In this document: piece by piece, positions 24,720 through 35,688 of the stretch | Position numbering within the stretch: position 1 is the stretch's first letter | Layout: the number at the start of each line of letters is the position of its first letter | The notes under the pieces: model-generated | Database searches by the model: none | Seen by the model: the letters and a program-made list of their open reading frames with translations, nothing else | What the model was told of the DNA's origin: nothing | NCBI GenBank assembly: GCA_032718475.1 | Contig: JAUCBJ010000901.1 | Span: 1 to 44,963 of the forward strand | DNA length: 44,963 nt | DNA from: Nemertoderma westbladi | Lineage: Eukaryota; Xenacoelomorpha; Nemertodermatida; Nemertodermatidae | Reading direction: 5' to 3' | Position numbers and translations under genes: made by a program

Positions 24720-25850
24720 TTTATGGTTATTCTGAATCTGAAATCAGTTTTTCGATAAGTTGTTTTGTTCTTGAGTTAAGGCAACTTTTGTAATTTTCAA
24801 CAAATATCTGAAAATTTTTTATTTTGGTGCAGCACCACATTTGACACCAAAAAAGACCATCAAACACCCAGAAATGTCGAAATATTTTGCCATTTTCGGA
24901 ATCAGCGCCGAAAATTAACCTATAGGTATCAAAACAAATTTTTGAATCATTTTTCATTCATCAAATCATTTTTGAAAAATTTAATAAAAAATTTCACTTT
25001 TGGTGCATGTTTGGTCAGTTGTAATCAGTAGGAAATTTAAAACACGTTTTTCTCGGTTTATCTTATTTTTTCCTAATAGTTCTGTAATTTTTAACCGATT
25101 TTAAATCTGTTTGCGTTTTTACGAAGCTCCTGGTGTCGCCAACAAACGATACTACCAGATTATTATTTTTTAATTATATCAAAAGTTATAGCATTTATAA
25201 TATCAAAATATGCTAATAATTCTTGTATTTTCAAAATTTGGGTATTTTTAGCATATTTTGATATTTTTTAAATGCTGTAACTTTTGATATAATTAAAAAA
25301 AAAAATATGGTAGTATCGTTTGTTGGTGACACCAGGAGCTTCGAAAAAACGCAAAACAGAATTAAAATCGGTTAAAAATTACAGAACTAGTAGGGAATTA
25401 TGTGCAAAAAATGATAAACCGAGAAAAACGTGTTTTAAACTTCCTCCTGATTACAACTGACCAAACATGCACCAAAAGTGAAATTTTCTTAAATTATTCA
25501 AAAATAATCCTCTTTTGCGGTTTTGATACCTATCGGCTAATTTTCAGCGCTGATTCCGAAAATGGCAAAATATTTCTAAATTTCTGGGTGTTTGACGGTA
25601 TTTTTTGATGTCAAATGTGGTGCTGCACCAAAATCAAAAATATTTATTCTTAAACATTTACAATTTTATTTTACTTCAGTCGTGCTATTTTTTATGTTAA
25701 TTCGTTTTACTATTTATCCGTTGGATAAGAATATGCATAATCATCAAATAAAAAATTTTCAAATTTTGGATGAAAATTACAAAAGTTACCATAACTGGAG
25801 AACAAAACAAGTTATCGAAAAACTGATTTCAGACCCCCCCCCCCCCCCCC
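24720..25850. repeat. Large foldback inverted repeat (~500-bp arms)
   Basis: The left arm (about 24,720-25,213) and right arm (about 25,248-25,833) are imperfect inverted copies around a centre near 25,230. Matching pairs include CTGAAATCAG (24,738) with CTGATTTCAG (25,824), and ATATCAAAATATGCTA (25,198) with TAGCATATTTTGATAT (25,248). The GGTGCAGCACC and AGCTCCTGGTGTC blocks are also mirrored. The right arm has about 110 extra bases near 25,645-25,745. It ends in a poly(C) run at about 25,835-25,850. No transposase is present. It could be a foldback element or an inverted duplication. Confidence 0.8.
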
Positions 25851-26333
25851 TTAATGTTAAATGTTATCGATAATAATATACTAAAAAAACATTGACGATT
25901 TGATTCTTTGGACATGGATAAAGATCAGCATGCATAGAAGTTAGGAAAGCAACGGCATAGGTGGTAGTAAAGTAGAAAAATGGATACCATCTGGAAATCA
26001 TACCTGGATCTACTGGAATCTTATCAGATCTATTTTCTGACAAGTAACAACCAACACAAGGTATACGATCCCAAATTTGCTCTGCTTTAATGTAAATTTA
26101 GGTAAATTTAGTACCGGTATCGTATAGTTTAGGACATTTCAATTTCATTTACTCTATCAACTTAATCTTGCTTTCGCTGGGTAAATAGAAAATACCTCAA
26201 CAATAGTAAAAATAGGTTACATTTTATTCCCATGTAATAAACAAATAACCTCAAAAAAAACTCCAACGCAAATTGGACGCATATGAAAAAAAAAGTTGCG
26301 TATATTTTTTACACCGCCACTATAACGGGCCAG
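25851..26333. other. AT-rich gene-free stretch
   Basis: No gene, RNA or repeat end can be supported here. Confidence 0.5.
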
Positions 26334-26530
26334 AGTAAAATGCGGATCCGGATTCTACATTTAACATTGTCCCTACGGAAGTCGATTTTTTTACATTTTT
26401 ATAACTCCCAAAAATAAAACTATAACAAGTTCTATTGACTTTAGTTTATTGTTTTGGTTAAAATAACGTGCCACTGTAACCTGCTCCTTTCCCTTAATTG
26501 ATAATTTTGGAATCCGGATCCGCGTTTTAC
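26334..26530. mobile_element. Short inverted-repeat (MITE-like) element, ~197 bp
   Basis: AGTAAAATGCGGATCCGGAT at the left end (26,334 on) and ATCCGGATCCGCGTTTTAC at the right end (to 26,530) are near-perfect inverted repeats of about 21 bp. The interior carries GTTTATTGTTTTGGTTA and CTGTAACCTGCTCCTTTCC. Both phrases recur inside other elements of this window (37.5, 37.85 and 38.2 kb; the first also at 33.49 kb). Confidence 0.7.
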
Positions 26531-27786
26531 ACCTACCCCACTGTAACCTGCTCCTTCAACTTAATGTTTCAAATTAAATTATATTTTAAACCCGCAAAAA
26601 ACTTACTTAGTTTTTTCGGTCGTTTTGAGTCATCTGGAATATTTATGACGTCACGCTGACCCTGAAATAAAGTAGTAAATTGTTTGTGTGTGTGAATGGA
26701 TTTTGCATAAATTACTTGTAAACTTCGACCAAAAATATTTTTAAACACTTATTATAATTTTACTTTTTTTCGTTGGAAAGAGGTAGATATTAAGATTATA
26801 AGATTTTAGACTTAACTCACCTAGTTACATTTGTGCTGCAATTTAAATTGAGCTGGTCTTGAATCGGTGAGAAATCGAGTAAATAAAAAATGATCATCAA
26901 ACGTGTCCAACAGGTCATTAATTTCGTCGTGTGGACAAGTCCGAGCACTTGTGATGCTTTGGGGGCCTCATGGAAGAATAAGCATGGTGGCTGGTGGGCC
27001 TGGGCGGGCAGCCCCTAGCAATTCTTGAGACACCTCTTAGGACTCTGGCATTGAATATGCGGATAATCTCACGAGATTTAGGGAGATGTGGCAGCGCAAT
27101 TTTGTTGAAAAGCCGGCATAGCATTCTCAATGCAGTGGCAGCAATAGTTCAATAATTCAAGAAGACCATACATTAAATATTTGGCATTTACCGTTGACAT
27201 CCTGAGTTACACCTTTTCGCCGGTGAAATCTTTTAGAAAACAACAAATTTAGCGATGATTTTAATAATTAATTTACGTAACTTACAGTAATGATGATATT
27301 AAAGGTGATTCAATTCAAATAGATTACTCCATAGCTGTGGGGTTAAAACCGTTCGAAATGTGGAAATATAGATAACCGGTAACACAATAAAAGGGGCTTG
27401 GGCTGAGTCTGCTCTCAAACATCTGCCAATTCTTCCTAAACGTTTTCGATGATTCATTTATATTGCCACTGCGGCAATCGCAGACATCCTTATGGTGAGA
27501 AATACTATTACCAGCATATAATTAATTCATCCAAATTAATAAATAACTTCAGTTTTGGTTCGTCTTTTGCAACAACTGGGATCTGATTTACTTACCAGCC
27601 TTTCCTTGATCACCAACCAGTACTTTTCATCTGCGTCACACAGAGAGAGGAGACGCCCAAACTTAAAAGACAAAACAACTAACAAGATACAAGATAACAA
27701 TTAGTTCAACTGGAGATTCGGGCCCCCAACATAAAAATAAGTAACCCTAACTGCGTGCAACGTAATGTAGCAACGTAACGTTACGT
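26531..27786. other. Intergenic DNA downstream of SPT5
   Basis: This is the 3' side of the SPT5 gene and should include its 3' UTR, but I see no AATAAA on the minus strand close to the stop. Around 26,820-27,130 the minus strand has short open frames with moderate GC content (one reads TCPHDEINDLLDTFDDHF before a stop). They could be remnants of a gene or transposon, and I cannot assign them. Confidence 0.4.
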
Positions 27787-30336
27787 TTATAAGTGATTAA
27801 ACTCGTAATCATCGCGTAGTTTAGCCAAGGAGCGCCGTTCGAACATGGTGAGTTGACAGGAAACGGCCTCGAGATCGAGTTTCACTATTCCATCCTCCCC
27901 GTGGATGTAGTTTAGCACGCCAACTTTCTCCTTATCCTCGCCGACAATCACCTTAACGTTATCGTTCTTCTCGGGCATCACTGGGTCGAGATGTTCCGCT
28001 AGAATGTTCCGTGTTATTCCCTCTTCCTTCAGGAACACCGCGCACATGTTCCCAGTAACGCTGCGGATAACGCCGATCTGGTCTATAAGATCGAGATCGT
28101 CGTGGTGCGTCTGTTTAACCTTCACCATAATATCCGTGGTCTGCCACTCAACACCGGATAGCGTATCGGACAAACTCCCGGGGGTGGAACCGTACGGAGA
28201 CAGAGTAGCGCCTCCTGGTGTCCGCGGGGAGAAACTCATAGGGGAAGGGGTTGGGTAGGAGCCGGCTGGCGACGGGGTCTGGTACAGACTGTTACGAGGC
28301 AGCAGTCCCGCCGGACTGTTTGTATTCGCGTAACTAGCCGTAGACGGGCTGTCCGGCTCGCTTATAGACCCCGCGTGGTAGCGATCCGATGACGTCATAG
28401 TGGCGGCCGGACTGCGAGCGTAGGAATCGCTGGGGTTGTAGGGCGTCCCGCCGGAACTGAGCTGGTAGCTGGCGGGACTCTGGGACGGGTGGTAGGAGCC
28501 GTCTGCGTCGGGTACGCCCCCCAGCGGACTGTCCGCCAACCCGGTGGGGGAGGGCGTGGGGTAGCTGCTCGCGTAGGGCGAGTCCGTGTAGCTGGGTATA
28601 TTGCCGCCAGGGGTGGCGGGCGTGTGGGGCGCGGGCGTGTAGGAGTCGCCCCCTCTGCCCCCCTCCAGGCTCGCCCCACTCGGGGTCTTCGTGTAGGACG
28701 TCGAGGAGCCCCCGCCGCTCGGACTCGAGTCCTCCATCAGGTCGAACTCCTCGCCGTATCCGGAGCGAGCCGGCGTGTTGGTGGGGTCCCAGGGACCCGG
28801 CGTACGGGATCCCGCCTCGTGCAGCGGGGTTTGGCCCCCGCCGTAGTGCGGCGTGCGCCCCCCGCCGTCCCCGTAGCTGGGCGTCGCCCCCCCGTACATC
28901 GGGGTGCGCCCACCGGGCGCGTACATGGGCGTCGTGCTCCCGTACATGGGCGTCCGCACGTACATCGAGGTCAACCCGCCCTTTTTGAACTCGACCGGGG
29001 CGAGTCGCGTCCTGTCGACGGATATCGTCTGACACGATGTGTGCAGTTCGACCCTGGCCGTCGACTCGGTCGCGTCCTTTACGATCCCCACGTAGCCCTT
29101 GTAGGGCCCCTGTCGGATCCTCACGGTCTGCCCAATCATCTCGTTATCCCGTCGCGTGCTGCCCCTCCCGGCCCCCCGGGGGGTCCTCCCGGGGGTCTGC
29201 CCCACCCCGCCCCCGCCGTGGGGGGACGGACTGCTGAGACGCGGCGACATGTAGGGGGCGACCCCGGGGGATTGGGTCCGCGTGCCCCCCGCGAGCAGCA
29301 CGTCCCGACTCCGACACACGAAGATCCCCCCGTTGTCCGTCATCATCCGGGAGTGGAGGAACACGTGGCTCCGGAAGATGTGTCGGATGTTGCCATGACG
29401 ACCGGAATGCGGCCCGTCAATAACCTTAGCGACGTCCCCAACTTGTATGTGGTTCTGTCCGGAATCCAAAGCAACCGCAAAGCGAAACTCCATCTTCTTT
29501 ACGATGGAGGTTTGTTTCAACCGAATTAATTTATCTTTCATCGACAATATAAGGAAGTATTCCTTCTCTAGACGGACAATAACGCCGACCGTCTGCGGGT
29601 CCAACTGCACCAGATCGCCCCACTGATACTGTCCGGAGGAGTCCACACCCGTGGACACGTCCGTGCACAGCTGTAGGTCGCGGGGCAGCACGTGAACCTC
29701 GTGCATCGTCAAATCCGAGAAGAGAACCACCATGTTGTCCTCGACGCGGACGATCAGCCCGGTGTCGTCTGCGTATCGACCCCCGATTACCTTGACGTGG
29801 TCCCCCATCCGGAAGGACTTCTTCAGTTCCTGGGCCTCGAACTCGAGCGGCTCGTTAAGGTCGTCGTGCCGCGGTACGATGGTCACCTTGTTGCCGCTCA
29901 CCGATACGACCTTCCCCTGTAGATGCAGCAACTCCCCTTCAACCACCTCGACCGCATCCCCGGGACCGATGTTCCCCGCGTTCTCCGTCGTCTCCGTTCC
30001 GACCTCCATCTCGATCCCTTCGATGTGTTCCTCGAACTTCTCCAACTCGGAAAGCGTCGGTTTGACCCCGTCGCTGAGTACGGCCGACATGTTGAAGACT
30101 TTGTGGAGAAACCCTCGCTTATCGAATCTATTCCCCTCGAACAGATACATCCCGTGTTCGATACTCACGTCCCCGCCGATCTTCTTCACGGAATCCACAT
30201 CGAAGAGTTTCGCGGCCGGTTTTCGTTTGCGTTTCTTCTCGTCGGTTCCTCGTAGGATTCCTCGCTTCCGGCTGTAGTCGATCCGCGGAAGTAGCTTCAC
30301 AGTGACGTTGTTGTTACTCGATTCTACTTTCTCGAC
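27787..30336 (-). CDS. SUPT5H: SPT5 transcription elongation factor, exon 2 (residues 268-1116)
   Basis: This is the large second coding exon of SPT5, which with SPT4 forms DSIF, the RNA polymerase II pausing and elongation factor. The acceptor TTTATTGTTTGTAG ends at 30,337, and the exon joins exon 1 in phase 0. It runs 849 codons to TAA at 27,789-27,787. KOW-type segments are visible near residues 392 ([10 protein letters not shown]), 443 ([11 protein letters not shown]), 506 ([10 protein letters not shown]), 566 ([14 protein letters not shown]) and 668 ([14 protein letters not shown]). Residues about 724-990 form the C-terminal repeat region: TPMYG-type repeats, then SP/TP-rich sequence, the P-TEFb target in animals. 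A final KOW segment follows WQTTDI near 997. The total length of 1116 aa is close to human SPT5 (1087). The exon is unusually long and GC-rich. Long frames on the opposite strand here are shadows. Confidence 0.97.
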   Translation of the reverse strand, partial: VEKVESSNNNVTVKLLPRIDYSRKRGILRGTDEKKRKRKPAAKLFDVDSVKKIGGDVSIEHGMYLFEGNRFDKRGFLHKVFNMSAVLSDGVKPTLSELEKFEEHIEGIEMEVGTETTENAGNIGPGDAVEVVEGELLHLQGKVVSVSGNKVTIVPRHDDLNEPLEFEAQELKKSFRMGDHVKVIGGRYADDTGLIVRVEDNMVVLFSDLTMHEVHVLPRDLQLCTDVSTGVDSSGQYQWGDLVQLDPQTVGVIVRLEKEYFLILSMKDKLIRLKQTSIVKKMEFRFAVALDSGQNHIQVGDVAKVIDGPHSGRHGNIRHIFRSHVFLHSRMMTDNGGIFVCRSRDVLLAGGTRTQSPGVAPYMSPRLSSPSPHGGGGVGQTPGRTPRGAGRGSTRRDNEMIGQTVRIRQGPYKGYVGIVKDATESTARVELHTSCQTISVDRTRLAPVEFKKGGLTSMYVRTPMYGSTTPMYAPGGRTPMYGGATPSYGDGGGRTPHYGGGQTPLHEAGSRTPGPWDPTNTPARSGYGEEFDLMEDSSPSGGGSSTSYTKTPSGASLEGGRGGDSYTPAPHTPATPGGNIPSYTDSPYASSYPTPSPTGLADSPLGGVPDADGSYHPSQSPASYQLSSGGTPYNPSDSYARSPAATMTSSDRYHAGSISEPDSPSTASYANTNSPAGLLPRNSLYQTPSPAGSYPTPSPMSFSPRTPGGATLSPYGSTPGSLSDTLSGVEWQTTDIMVKVKQTHHDDLDLIDQIGVIRSVTGNMCAVFLKEEGITRNILAEHLDPVMPEKNDNVKVIVGEDKEKVGVLNYIHGEDGIVKLDLEAVSCQLTMFERRSLAKLRDDYEFNHL

Positions 30337-30647
30337 CTACAAACAATAAAAGGTGAATAAGAAGCGTTTTATAGCAAAAATAGAAACGTAATTATTCAGA
30401 TGTAGTTGGTTGTTTGTTAGTTAGTTAGTTGAGAGAAAACTGATTCACTGTTAGTCCACACGAGAGACAACAATCTACAACCACAACATGCGTGCTTCTG
30501 TCATTAATTTAATATATAATGTGTGTAGCCCCTCCCCACCTCCTCAAACCAAACTGTCTGCTTAAGATTACACCCGGTAATTCATATGATTATATTATAT
30601 CTATTGCATGCCCGAAACATATTCATTGTATTTATATCTGATAGACA

Positions 30648-30693
30648 AGGCGTTCTAGAACTACAATTCTAGAACTGTAGTTCTAGAACGCCT
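30648..30693. repeat. Perfect hairpin, 18-bp arms, 10-nt loop
   Basis: AGGCGTTCTAGAACTACA (30,648-30,665) is exactly reverse-complementary to 30,676-30,693. The loop ATTCTAGAAC contains a further copy of the TTCTAGAA core. It lies in the SPT5 intron. The AGGCGTTCTAGAA arms resemble a palindromic mini-element. Confidence 0.85.
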
Positions 30694-31659
30694 AGCTGGT
30701 GGATCTTATTTTATACAACAAATTTTTTTATGGTACCCCACCGAAATATAGCCAGATATGATATAAACTAACAAAAAGTTATTCCAAAACGTTTGTATTT
30801 ATTAAAAACGGGAAACACGGTAGGCCTCGAATAAATGGCATCGATCAAATAAAAACCTCAACCCTTTAAACGGACATATTTCAGTTATTTTGTATTTCGA
30901 AAATCGACTCGGAAGGAACTTCTGATCCACCCGGGATAGAGCCGATTCCAATCTCAACTGTATAAGAACGGGAACTTGACGACTGGTTCAACGCACCTAA
31001 CTGAATCTGAAATATTTAATGTCGTAAATAAATCAGCGAACAACAAAGCCTGCGGCCCGCATCGAATCTACAATGAACAAATAAAACAATGATTATCTCT
31101 ACACTCACAATGCTTTGCAACGTCTGCCTCGATATGTTCAATTCCTTTTACCTTGTCGCCCAGCATCATTAACATAGTACAACTGAACCTGAAGTACTAC
31201 TAAATTGCTATTACCAATACCTGTATTTTGAAACTATTTGAACTTCAATAAAAAATGAAAGAGTAGAAAGTAACGTTAGAAACTTATGGCCCGGTGAATA
31301 GTATGGATTCATTCGAAGTATATCGACGACTCAGGCTCTTGGGAAACTTTAGAGCGATATATCCGCAGTTATACACTCACTGAGCTCAACTGACAACAGT
31401 CATCTTGAACAATTTATGCCGCTTTTATCGATTTTCGGAAAGAGTTCTTTCTATGTTGTATATAATTAATTAACACACATTTGTTTATTGCTGACCTCGC
31501 CCTGACTCTCCGCCAGGCAACCGCAATTATTCGGTTCATTTTCTCCGTAGATGACTTAGTTATATATTCTCGCGAAAAAGGAAATTGTTAATTTAATTGT
31601 CAAATTCAGGAAAGCAGTAAGATTAGCCCATTCAGATAAATTATACAACTCTAGTAAAA

Positions 31660-32080
31660 GGTTTCAAATGTGCAACGGATAAGATTATCTTGGGGTTCTT
31701 TTTCAACCATCTGTGTTTTACTAAACATATAGAACGGAAGAAGAGGAAATCCTACGGAGCTATCGGTTATCTTACAAACTTCAACATGTTGTATTGAAAC
31801 CGGAATGAAGTTTTCTTGGAAATATGTAAATTCTTTAAACTCAAAACTCTTCAAGAAATCGACAAAATTAAATCAACCTGCAGAAATTGGCTTCTTCAAC
31901 AATGGCTTTAAAATTAATAAATTCAATGTCATACAATAACATCCCAATATATTCAAATTCAAACCCGATTTCTGACAAGAATATAAAAATTATCGCCGAA
32001 GCCGCAATGAACGTTTCGCCGATCAGCCTAGGCCTATATATATGGACCAGCGTTCACCTCAACGACTTGGAAAGGAGCTA
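31660..32080 (+). pseudogene. Possible decayed leucine-rich-repeat gene fragment
   Basis: In the SPT5 intron, opposite strand, the frame around 31,950-32,030 reads NPISDKNIKIIAEAAMNV. This resembles one ribonuclease-inhibitor-type leucine-rich repeat of the kind seen in large invertebrate NLR-like families (N-x-ISD-x2-I-x-I-I-A-EA). Upstream frames are broken by stops. The match is one repeat long, so this is a tentative call. Confidence 0.25.
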
Positions 32081-32130
32081 ATCAACGATACCGGCAAGTA
32101 GTTTAGTTACACGATGTACCTCTCACTCTC

Positions 32131-32259
32131 ATGGTTTCTTTCCATCACAAACTATGTAGAAACATGACCCCCTTCCACACAATTGCAGAGGAATGTAACT
32201 GTAGATTCTGCAATGCGAATGCAGACAATCGCTACCATTGTCTCACTTGCACGGAGTGA
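32131..32259 (+). pseudogene. 42-codon Cys/His-rich frame, ZZ-finger-like remnant
   Basis: An ATG-to-TGA frame in the SPT5 intron, opposite strand, ends with CNCRFCNANADNRYHCLTCTE. The C-x2-C ... RYHC-x2-C spacing resembles the first half of a ZZ-type zinc finger; the second half is missing. It may be a transposed exon fragment. I see no splice sites that would complete it. Confidence 0.25.
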
Positions 32260-32262
32260 CCC

Positions 32263-32299
32263 ACCCCACACTACAGCACTAGGTGAACTAGTGTGGGGT
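32263..32299. repeat. Hairpin with 11-bp perfect stem
   Basis: ACCCCACACTA (32,263-32,273) pairs with TAGTGTGGGGT (32,289-32,299). Outside it, GACCCA and TGGGTC extend the symmetry imperfectly. It lies about 180 bp inside the SPT5 intron from the exon 1 donor. Confidence 0.7.
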
Positions 32300-32479
32300 G
32301 AACCCCTGGGTCGTACTCTCATTCTGCCTGATCCCCGCTCTATGCTGACTGCCTTGTTTTATTATATGGGATATATCTCTTAGAATCTGAAACACTTTAA
32401 TATAGAGTAATATTATTTCTGTCTTTAAAGATCGAATGGAATAGCGATACTGTAGGCCTATGTAAACGTACTGACGCAC

Positions 32480-33280
32480 CTGGGCGATGTCGTCCTTAAA
32501 GACACCCCGTTTCATCCGCACCCAGGCGCCCGGTTTCAGTTGCTTCGTATCCCGAACGACCCGCAATACATCGGCCATCTCGTGTATGGGAATCATCTGC
32601 TGTTTCCAGTAGCCCATGGAGAGGTTGCGCACGTTTGCGACGGCGTGTTTCACGTGAGTCTGTTTGTAGGACTCCACGTAGATATATCCCTTCAACCCGT
32701 CCACCGCAACGGCTGATTTTATCTGCAGCGGTTCGTCGCTCGATACATCCATAGCGATAAACTTTCGCATGAGTTGTATAACGGTAGCGTGTTCCTCCCC
32801 CATCTTACACTTTACCAGCCATAGATTAGGGTCCTTGACCCCGGGTAACAGACTCTGCTGCTCTATCTCGTCCGGTACCCCCGAGTCGCCCTGACCGTAC
32901 CTGTCCGATCGCCGCGCCTCTCCCGCGTACTTCTGCCGGAAGTACTCCGCCATCTCCTCCTCGTCTTGGCTGCTCAGCATCTGATGGAGCCTTCGGGCCC
33001 CCGCCCGCTCCTCCGCATCTGATCGGTCGCCGGCCAGACTCTCTCGCTCGATGAGCTCCTGGGCTCCGTCTTCCCATTCGTCTTCCTCGTCCGGCTCCCC
33101 GTCGTCGTCGACTTCCGCCTCGTCTAGGATGAATCCGCCGTGCCCCGGACGCGATCTCTTCCGCGGTATCGGTGACTCCTCATCCTCCTCCTCTGAATCC
33201 TCTTCTTCTTCCTCGACCGATTCTTCTCCGCCTTCCGAATGTTCCATATCGGAATCGCTACCTTCGCTGTCTGACATCAT
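32480..33280 (-). CDS. SUPT5H: SPT5 transcription elongation factor, exon 1 (residues 1-267)
   Basis: First coding exon of SPT5. Two adjacent ATGs (33,280 and 33,277) precede [10 protein letters not shown] take the first, but the second gives the start more like other animal SPT5 proteins. Residues 3-72 are strongly acidic (runs of Glu/Asp), followed by the family hallmark [15 protein letters not shown]. The NGN domain, which binds SPT4, occupies about residues 152-242 (from [13 protein letters not shown]). The first KOW segment starts at about 249 ([19 protein letters not shown]). The exon ends in CAG|GTGCGT, phase 0, joining VEKVESS at 30,336. GC content is far above the flanks. The promoter and 5' UTR must lie at coordinates above 33,280; no TATA box is evident. 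Confidence 0.97.
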
Positions 33281-34140
33281 AAAGTATTTCAACTTTCTGA
33301 CTTTATTCTTATAGAACTAATACGGCTGTACGGGAACAAGTGAAATCGTACCCTGGTTAAAACTTATCCGAACAAAAACGTACCCGAATATTGGGTAGGC
33401 CCTACGTTTTAACAATGATGCAATGCAGCAATGGGCATTGCAGCATTGGCTGATTGGGTACCTGTACGCAGGTACGTACCTATTGACTCTCGTTTATTGT
33501 TTTGGTTACCGGTACCGACATGAGACAGTGAGAGTAAAAACCCAAGCGATTATTTTGTGAACATCCAATGATATTGCCTGTTTTATAAATGCTTTAATTA
33601 AGCTGTTAAGTTGTTATGGGATGTTCTGTTTGATTGGTTGTTATATGACAGTATGATTTACTTGCTAATCTTGGCCAGTATTAAATACACTAAATCAACA
33701 AGCACTGACAGACTGATCAATGTGTACAGCTATACAGTAGGTGTAGGAGTCAATATGTTTCACAGGAGGCATGATGGAGGGGGGGGGGACTTTTCGAAAA
33801 CCTATCTTGGTGAATTAAAAGCACATCCCGGCGAATTAGCAATGATAATTATTAAGTGATGGAAAGTATTATTTATATTATATCTGTATTACGTATTAGG
33901 CCTATATACCTACATTAAATCAGTAAATGTCCAGTTACTCTGGTTACTGCTGTGTATTGTACGATATGACAGTACTTTACAAAGATTAAAGCTGTAAAGA
34001 GGCCTGGCCTCTATCCTAGAACCTAGAGGAAGAGTCCATCAATTGTATTATAATCTTAAGTACATTCCTGCATTCTTTCATTATTACGTCAGTCACTGCA
34101 AACAATCACTCATAGCGTCATAGGTAAGTGTGTTGGGTTT
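33281..34140. other. SPT5 upstream region
   Basis: No gene is supported. It should contain the SPT5 promoter. It holds a copy of the dispersed phrase GTTTATTGTTTTGGTTA at about 33,490, a GCAATG/CATTGC inverted pair near 33,420-33,450, and a run of nine or ten Gs near 33,779. Confidence 0.5.
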
Positions 34141-34376
34141 GACTAAATACGCCACCGACAACCACCGACACCTTTCGCATACCACCCACCACCGACAACA
34201 AAAGACACAAACCGACAGGTAAGATCGCAAACCGACAGTATACCGACAACTTCGGCAATGTTCAGATGTTAGTAAACGATTTCAGTACATGATTATACAA
34301 TTTTTATTTCCAGTCCAAATATTTATAACAAAGTATATTGTCCACTGTCGGCCTGTTGTCGGTGGTGTAATTAGTC
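34141..34376. mobile_element. Short inverted-repeat (MITE-like) element, 236 bp
   Basis: The left arm GACTAAATACGCCACCGACA (34,141 on) and the reverse complement of the right arm (34,346-34,376: GACTAATTACACCACCGACA) match over about 30 bp. Internal ACCGACA direct repeats add to the pattern. A lone TTTGTCGGTGGTAGTCAGAC at about 41,659 is a further copy of one end. The gypsy element begins 48 bp downstream. Confidence 0.7.
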
Positions 34377-34423
34377 ATGATAATTTCTTTAAAATATAAT
34401 ACCGCCTTCATATATTATCTTGT

Positions 34424-34595
34424 TGTAGTGACTGATTGACCCTTGTTCACTGATTGACCTTTATGAATATTGTGTAACTCTTAGTTGTGTTATATAGCTA
34501 TATAGGAAAGCAGTTTACAGGTGACAGTTTAGTTACAGTAACTTGTTTGATTGTATATGTTGTTCGACATTGATTATTATATGTGGCAGTCTACA
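34424..34595 (+). repeat. 5' LTR of gypsy element (172 bp)
   Basis: Starts TGTAGTGACTGATTGACC and ends GGCAGTCTACA. It contains a short direct repeat (TGATTGACC ... TGATTGACC) at its start and TATATAGCTATATAG, a plausible TATA region. It is identical to the 3' LTR. Confidence 0.97.
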
Positions 34596-34596
34596 C

Positions 34597-34616
34597 TGGT
34601 GTCAGAAGTGGGATTC
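34597..34616 (+). promoter_or_regulatory. Primer-binding site, tRNA-Leu type
   Basis: TGGTGTCAGAAGTGGGATTC starts one base after the 5' LTR. It is complementary to the 3' end of a eukaryotic leucine tRNA (GAATCCCACTTCTGACACCA), as expected for minus-strand priming. Confidence 0.9.
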
Positions 34617-34671
34617 ATGATCAATATCAATTTACCAGCCGAAGAACAAATTATCAACATTCACAACCAGA

Positions 34672-35688
34672 ATGGAAGACAATAAGCCAGACAAACTATT
34701 AATACAAACGCATTTTGAAGTTCCACCAAAGTTAGCAAATGAGGACCGTGAATCTATCGAAAATTTCTTTCGCGATTTCCGCCTGGCTTGCACCGTAAAT
34801 GGCTGGGTTGATCAAGAGGGAATTCGTCGTTTGCCTGCTTATGTTCCTTACAAGATTCGTGTTCTCTTGGATACCAGTCTTCCCACTTTCGATGACATCG
34901 AAGTAAATCTATATACAAAGCTATGGCCAGGAAATGCAATTAGATTTGCGATGCGACGAGCATTTAAAGCTAAACAACAGCCAGGCGAATCTGTTCTCGC
35001 TTATTATGCCTCTATTTCAGACATTTGTAAGAACGCATTTGCTGGTATTGCAGTAACCCATAGGAATAATTTGGCAGTTTCTGTCTTTGTTGCTGGTCTA
35101 CGTGACGAATTGCGGGAGAAACTTACCTTGAAGGATCCAGGAAATTTAGAGAGTGCCTTCTCTCTTGCGCGAAATGAGGAATTGAAGTCATCATATAAGC
35201 AATCTCCATCAATATCGTCTTCGTCTGTGGCAGATAATGAATACCTTAACTATGAAGATGAGGTTGATGCTGTTAGGTTTTCTGGCGCAAATGCTCAGAT
35301 ACGTGAGTCAATCCTCTGCTACTGTTGTCAAGGTCGTGGCCATATACAACGAGATTGTCCTTCAAAAACCCAACAACTAAAACAAGGCTATAGACCTCAG
35401 GCCACTGAGGGAATGCGGCAAAATATGAGACCACCACGGTTTCAACAACCTCGTTATCAATATTTTCGAGCACCCCATATTCAACACTTCCAAAATCCAA
35501 CAAATTATCGCGCTAGTGTTGCACCAGTTACAGAACAGGCATTTAATAATACGATGGAACAATCAATCAATGGTTTCCAGTACGCTCAAGATTATAACCA
35601 GTATCAACCAGCTACGACTGACGCTAACTACATTTCGGATTCTATGCAACAATCTTCCGCGGTTGATTTAAACTTCCAACAACAGTGA
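34672..35688 (+). CDS. Gypsy Gag polyprotein
   Basis: 338 codons from ATG at 34,672 to TGA at 35,686-35,688, uninterrupted. The N-terminal two-thirds form a helical capsid-like region. Near residues 215-228 lies a CCHC zinc knuckle, CYCCQGRGHIQRDC (C-x2-C-x4-H-x4-C), which binds the element's RNA. The C-terminal 100 residues are rich in Gln, Tyr and Asn. The last codons contain the frameshift signal into pol (35,667-35,709). The frame is intact and could still be made. Confidence 0.93.
   Translation: MEDNKPDKLLIQTHFEVPPKLANEDRESIENFFRDFRLACTVNGWVDQEGIRRLPAYVPYKIRVLLDTSLPTFDDIEVNLYTKLWPGNAIRFAMRRAFKAKQQPGESVLAYYASISDICKNAFAGIAVTHRNNLAVSVFVAGLRDELREKLTLKDPGNLESAFSLARNEELKSSYKQSPSISSSSVADNEYLNYEDEVDAVRFSGANAQIRESILCYCCQGRGHIQRDCPSKTQQLKQGYRPQATEGMRQNMRPPRFQQPRYQYFRAPHIQHFQNPTNYRASVAPVTEQAFNNTMEQSINGFQYAQDYNQYQPATTDANYISDSMQQSSAVDLNFQQQ

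Larger units (their letters stand above)
30337..32479 (-). other. SPT5 intron (2143 bp)
   Basis: The donor CAG|GTGCGT and acceptor TTTGTAG| bracket an AT-rich intron between the first KOW segment's DDIAQ and the VEKVESS that follows. The intron holds a perfect hairpin at 30,648-30,693, a possible leucine-rich-repeat remnant, a small Cys-rich frame and another hairpin, listed separately. No other gene is convincing. Confidence 0.9.

Noticed and set aside
26918-27130. 70-codon minus-strand frame of basic composition
   Set aside because: Other frames of the same stretch look equally coding-like and all are broken; origin unclear, possibly transposon debris.
28334-29529. Long open frames on both strands overlapping SPT5 (233 and 346 codons)
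   Set aside because: They are shadows of the GC-rich SPT5 coding exon; low-complexity Arg/Gly/Pro composition and no homology that I recognise.
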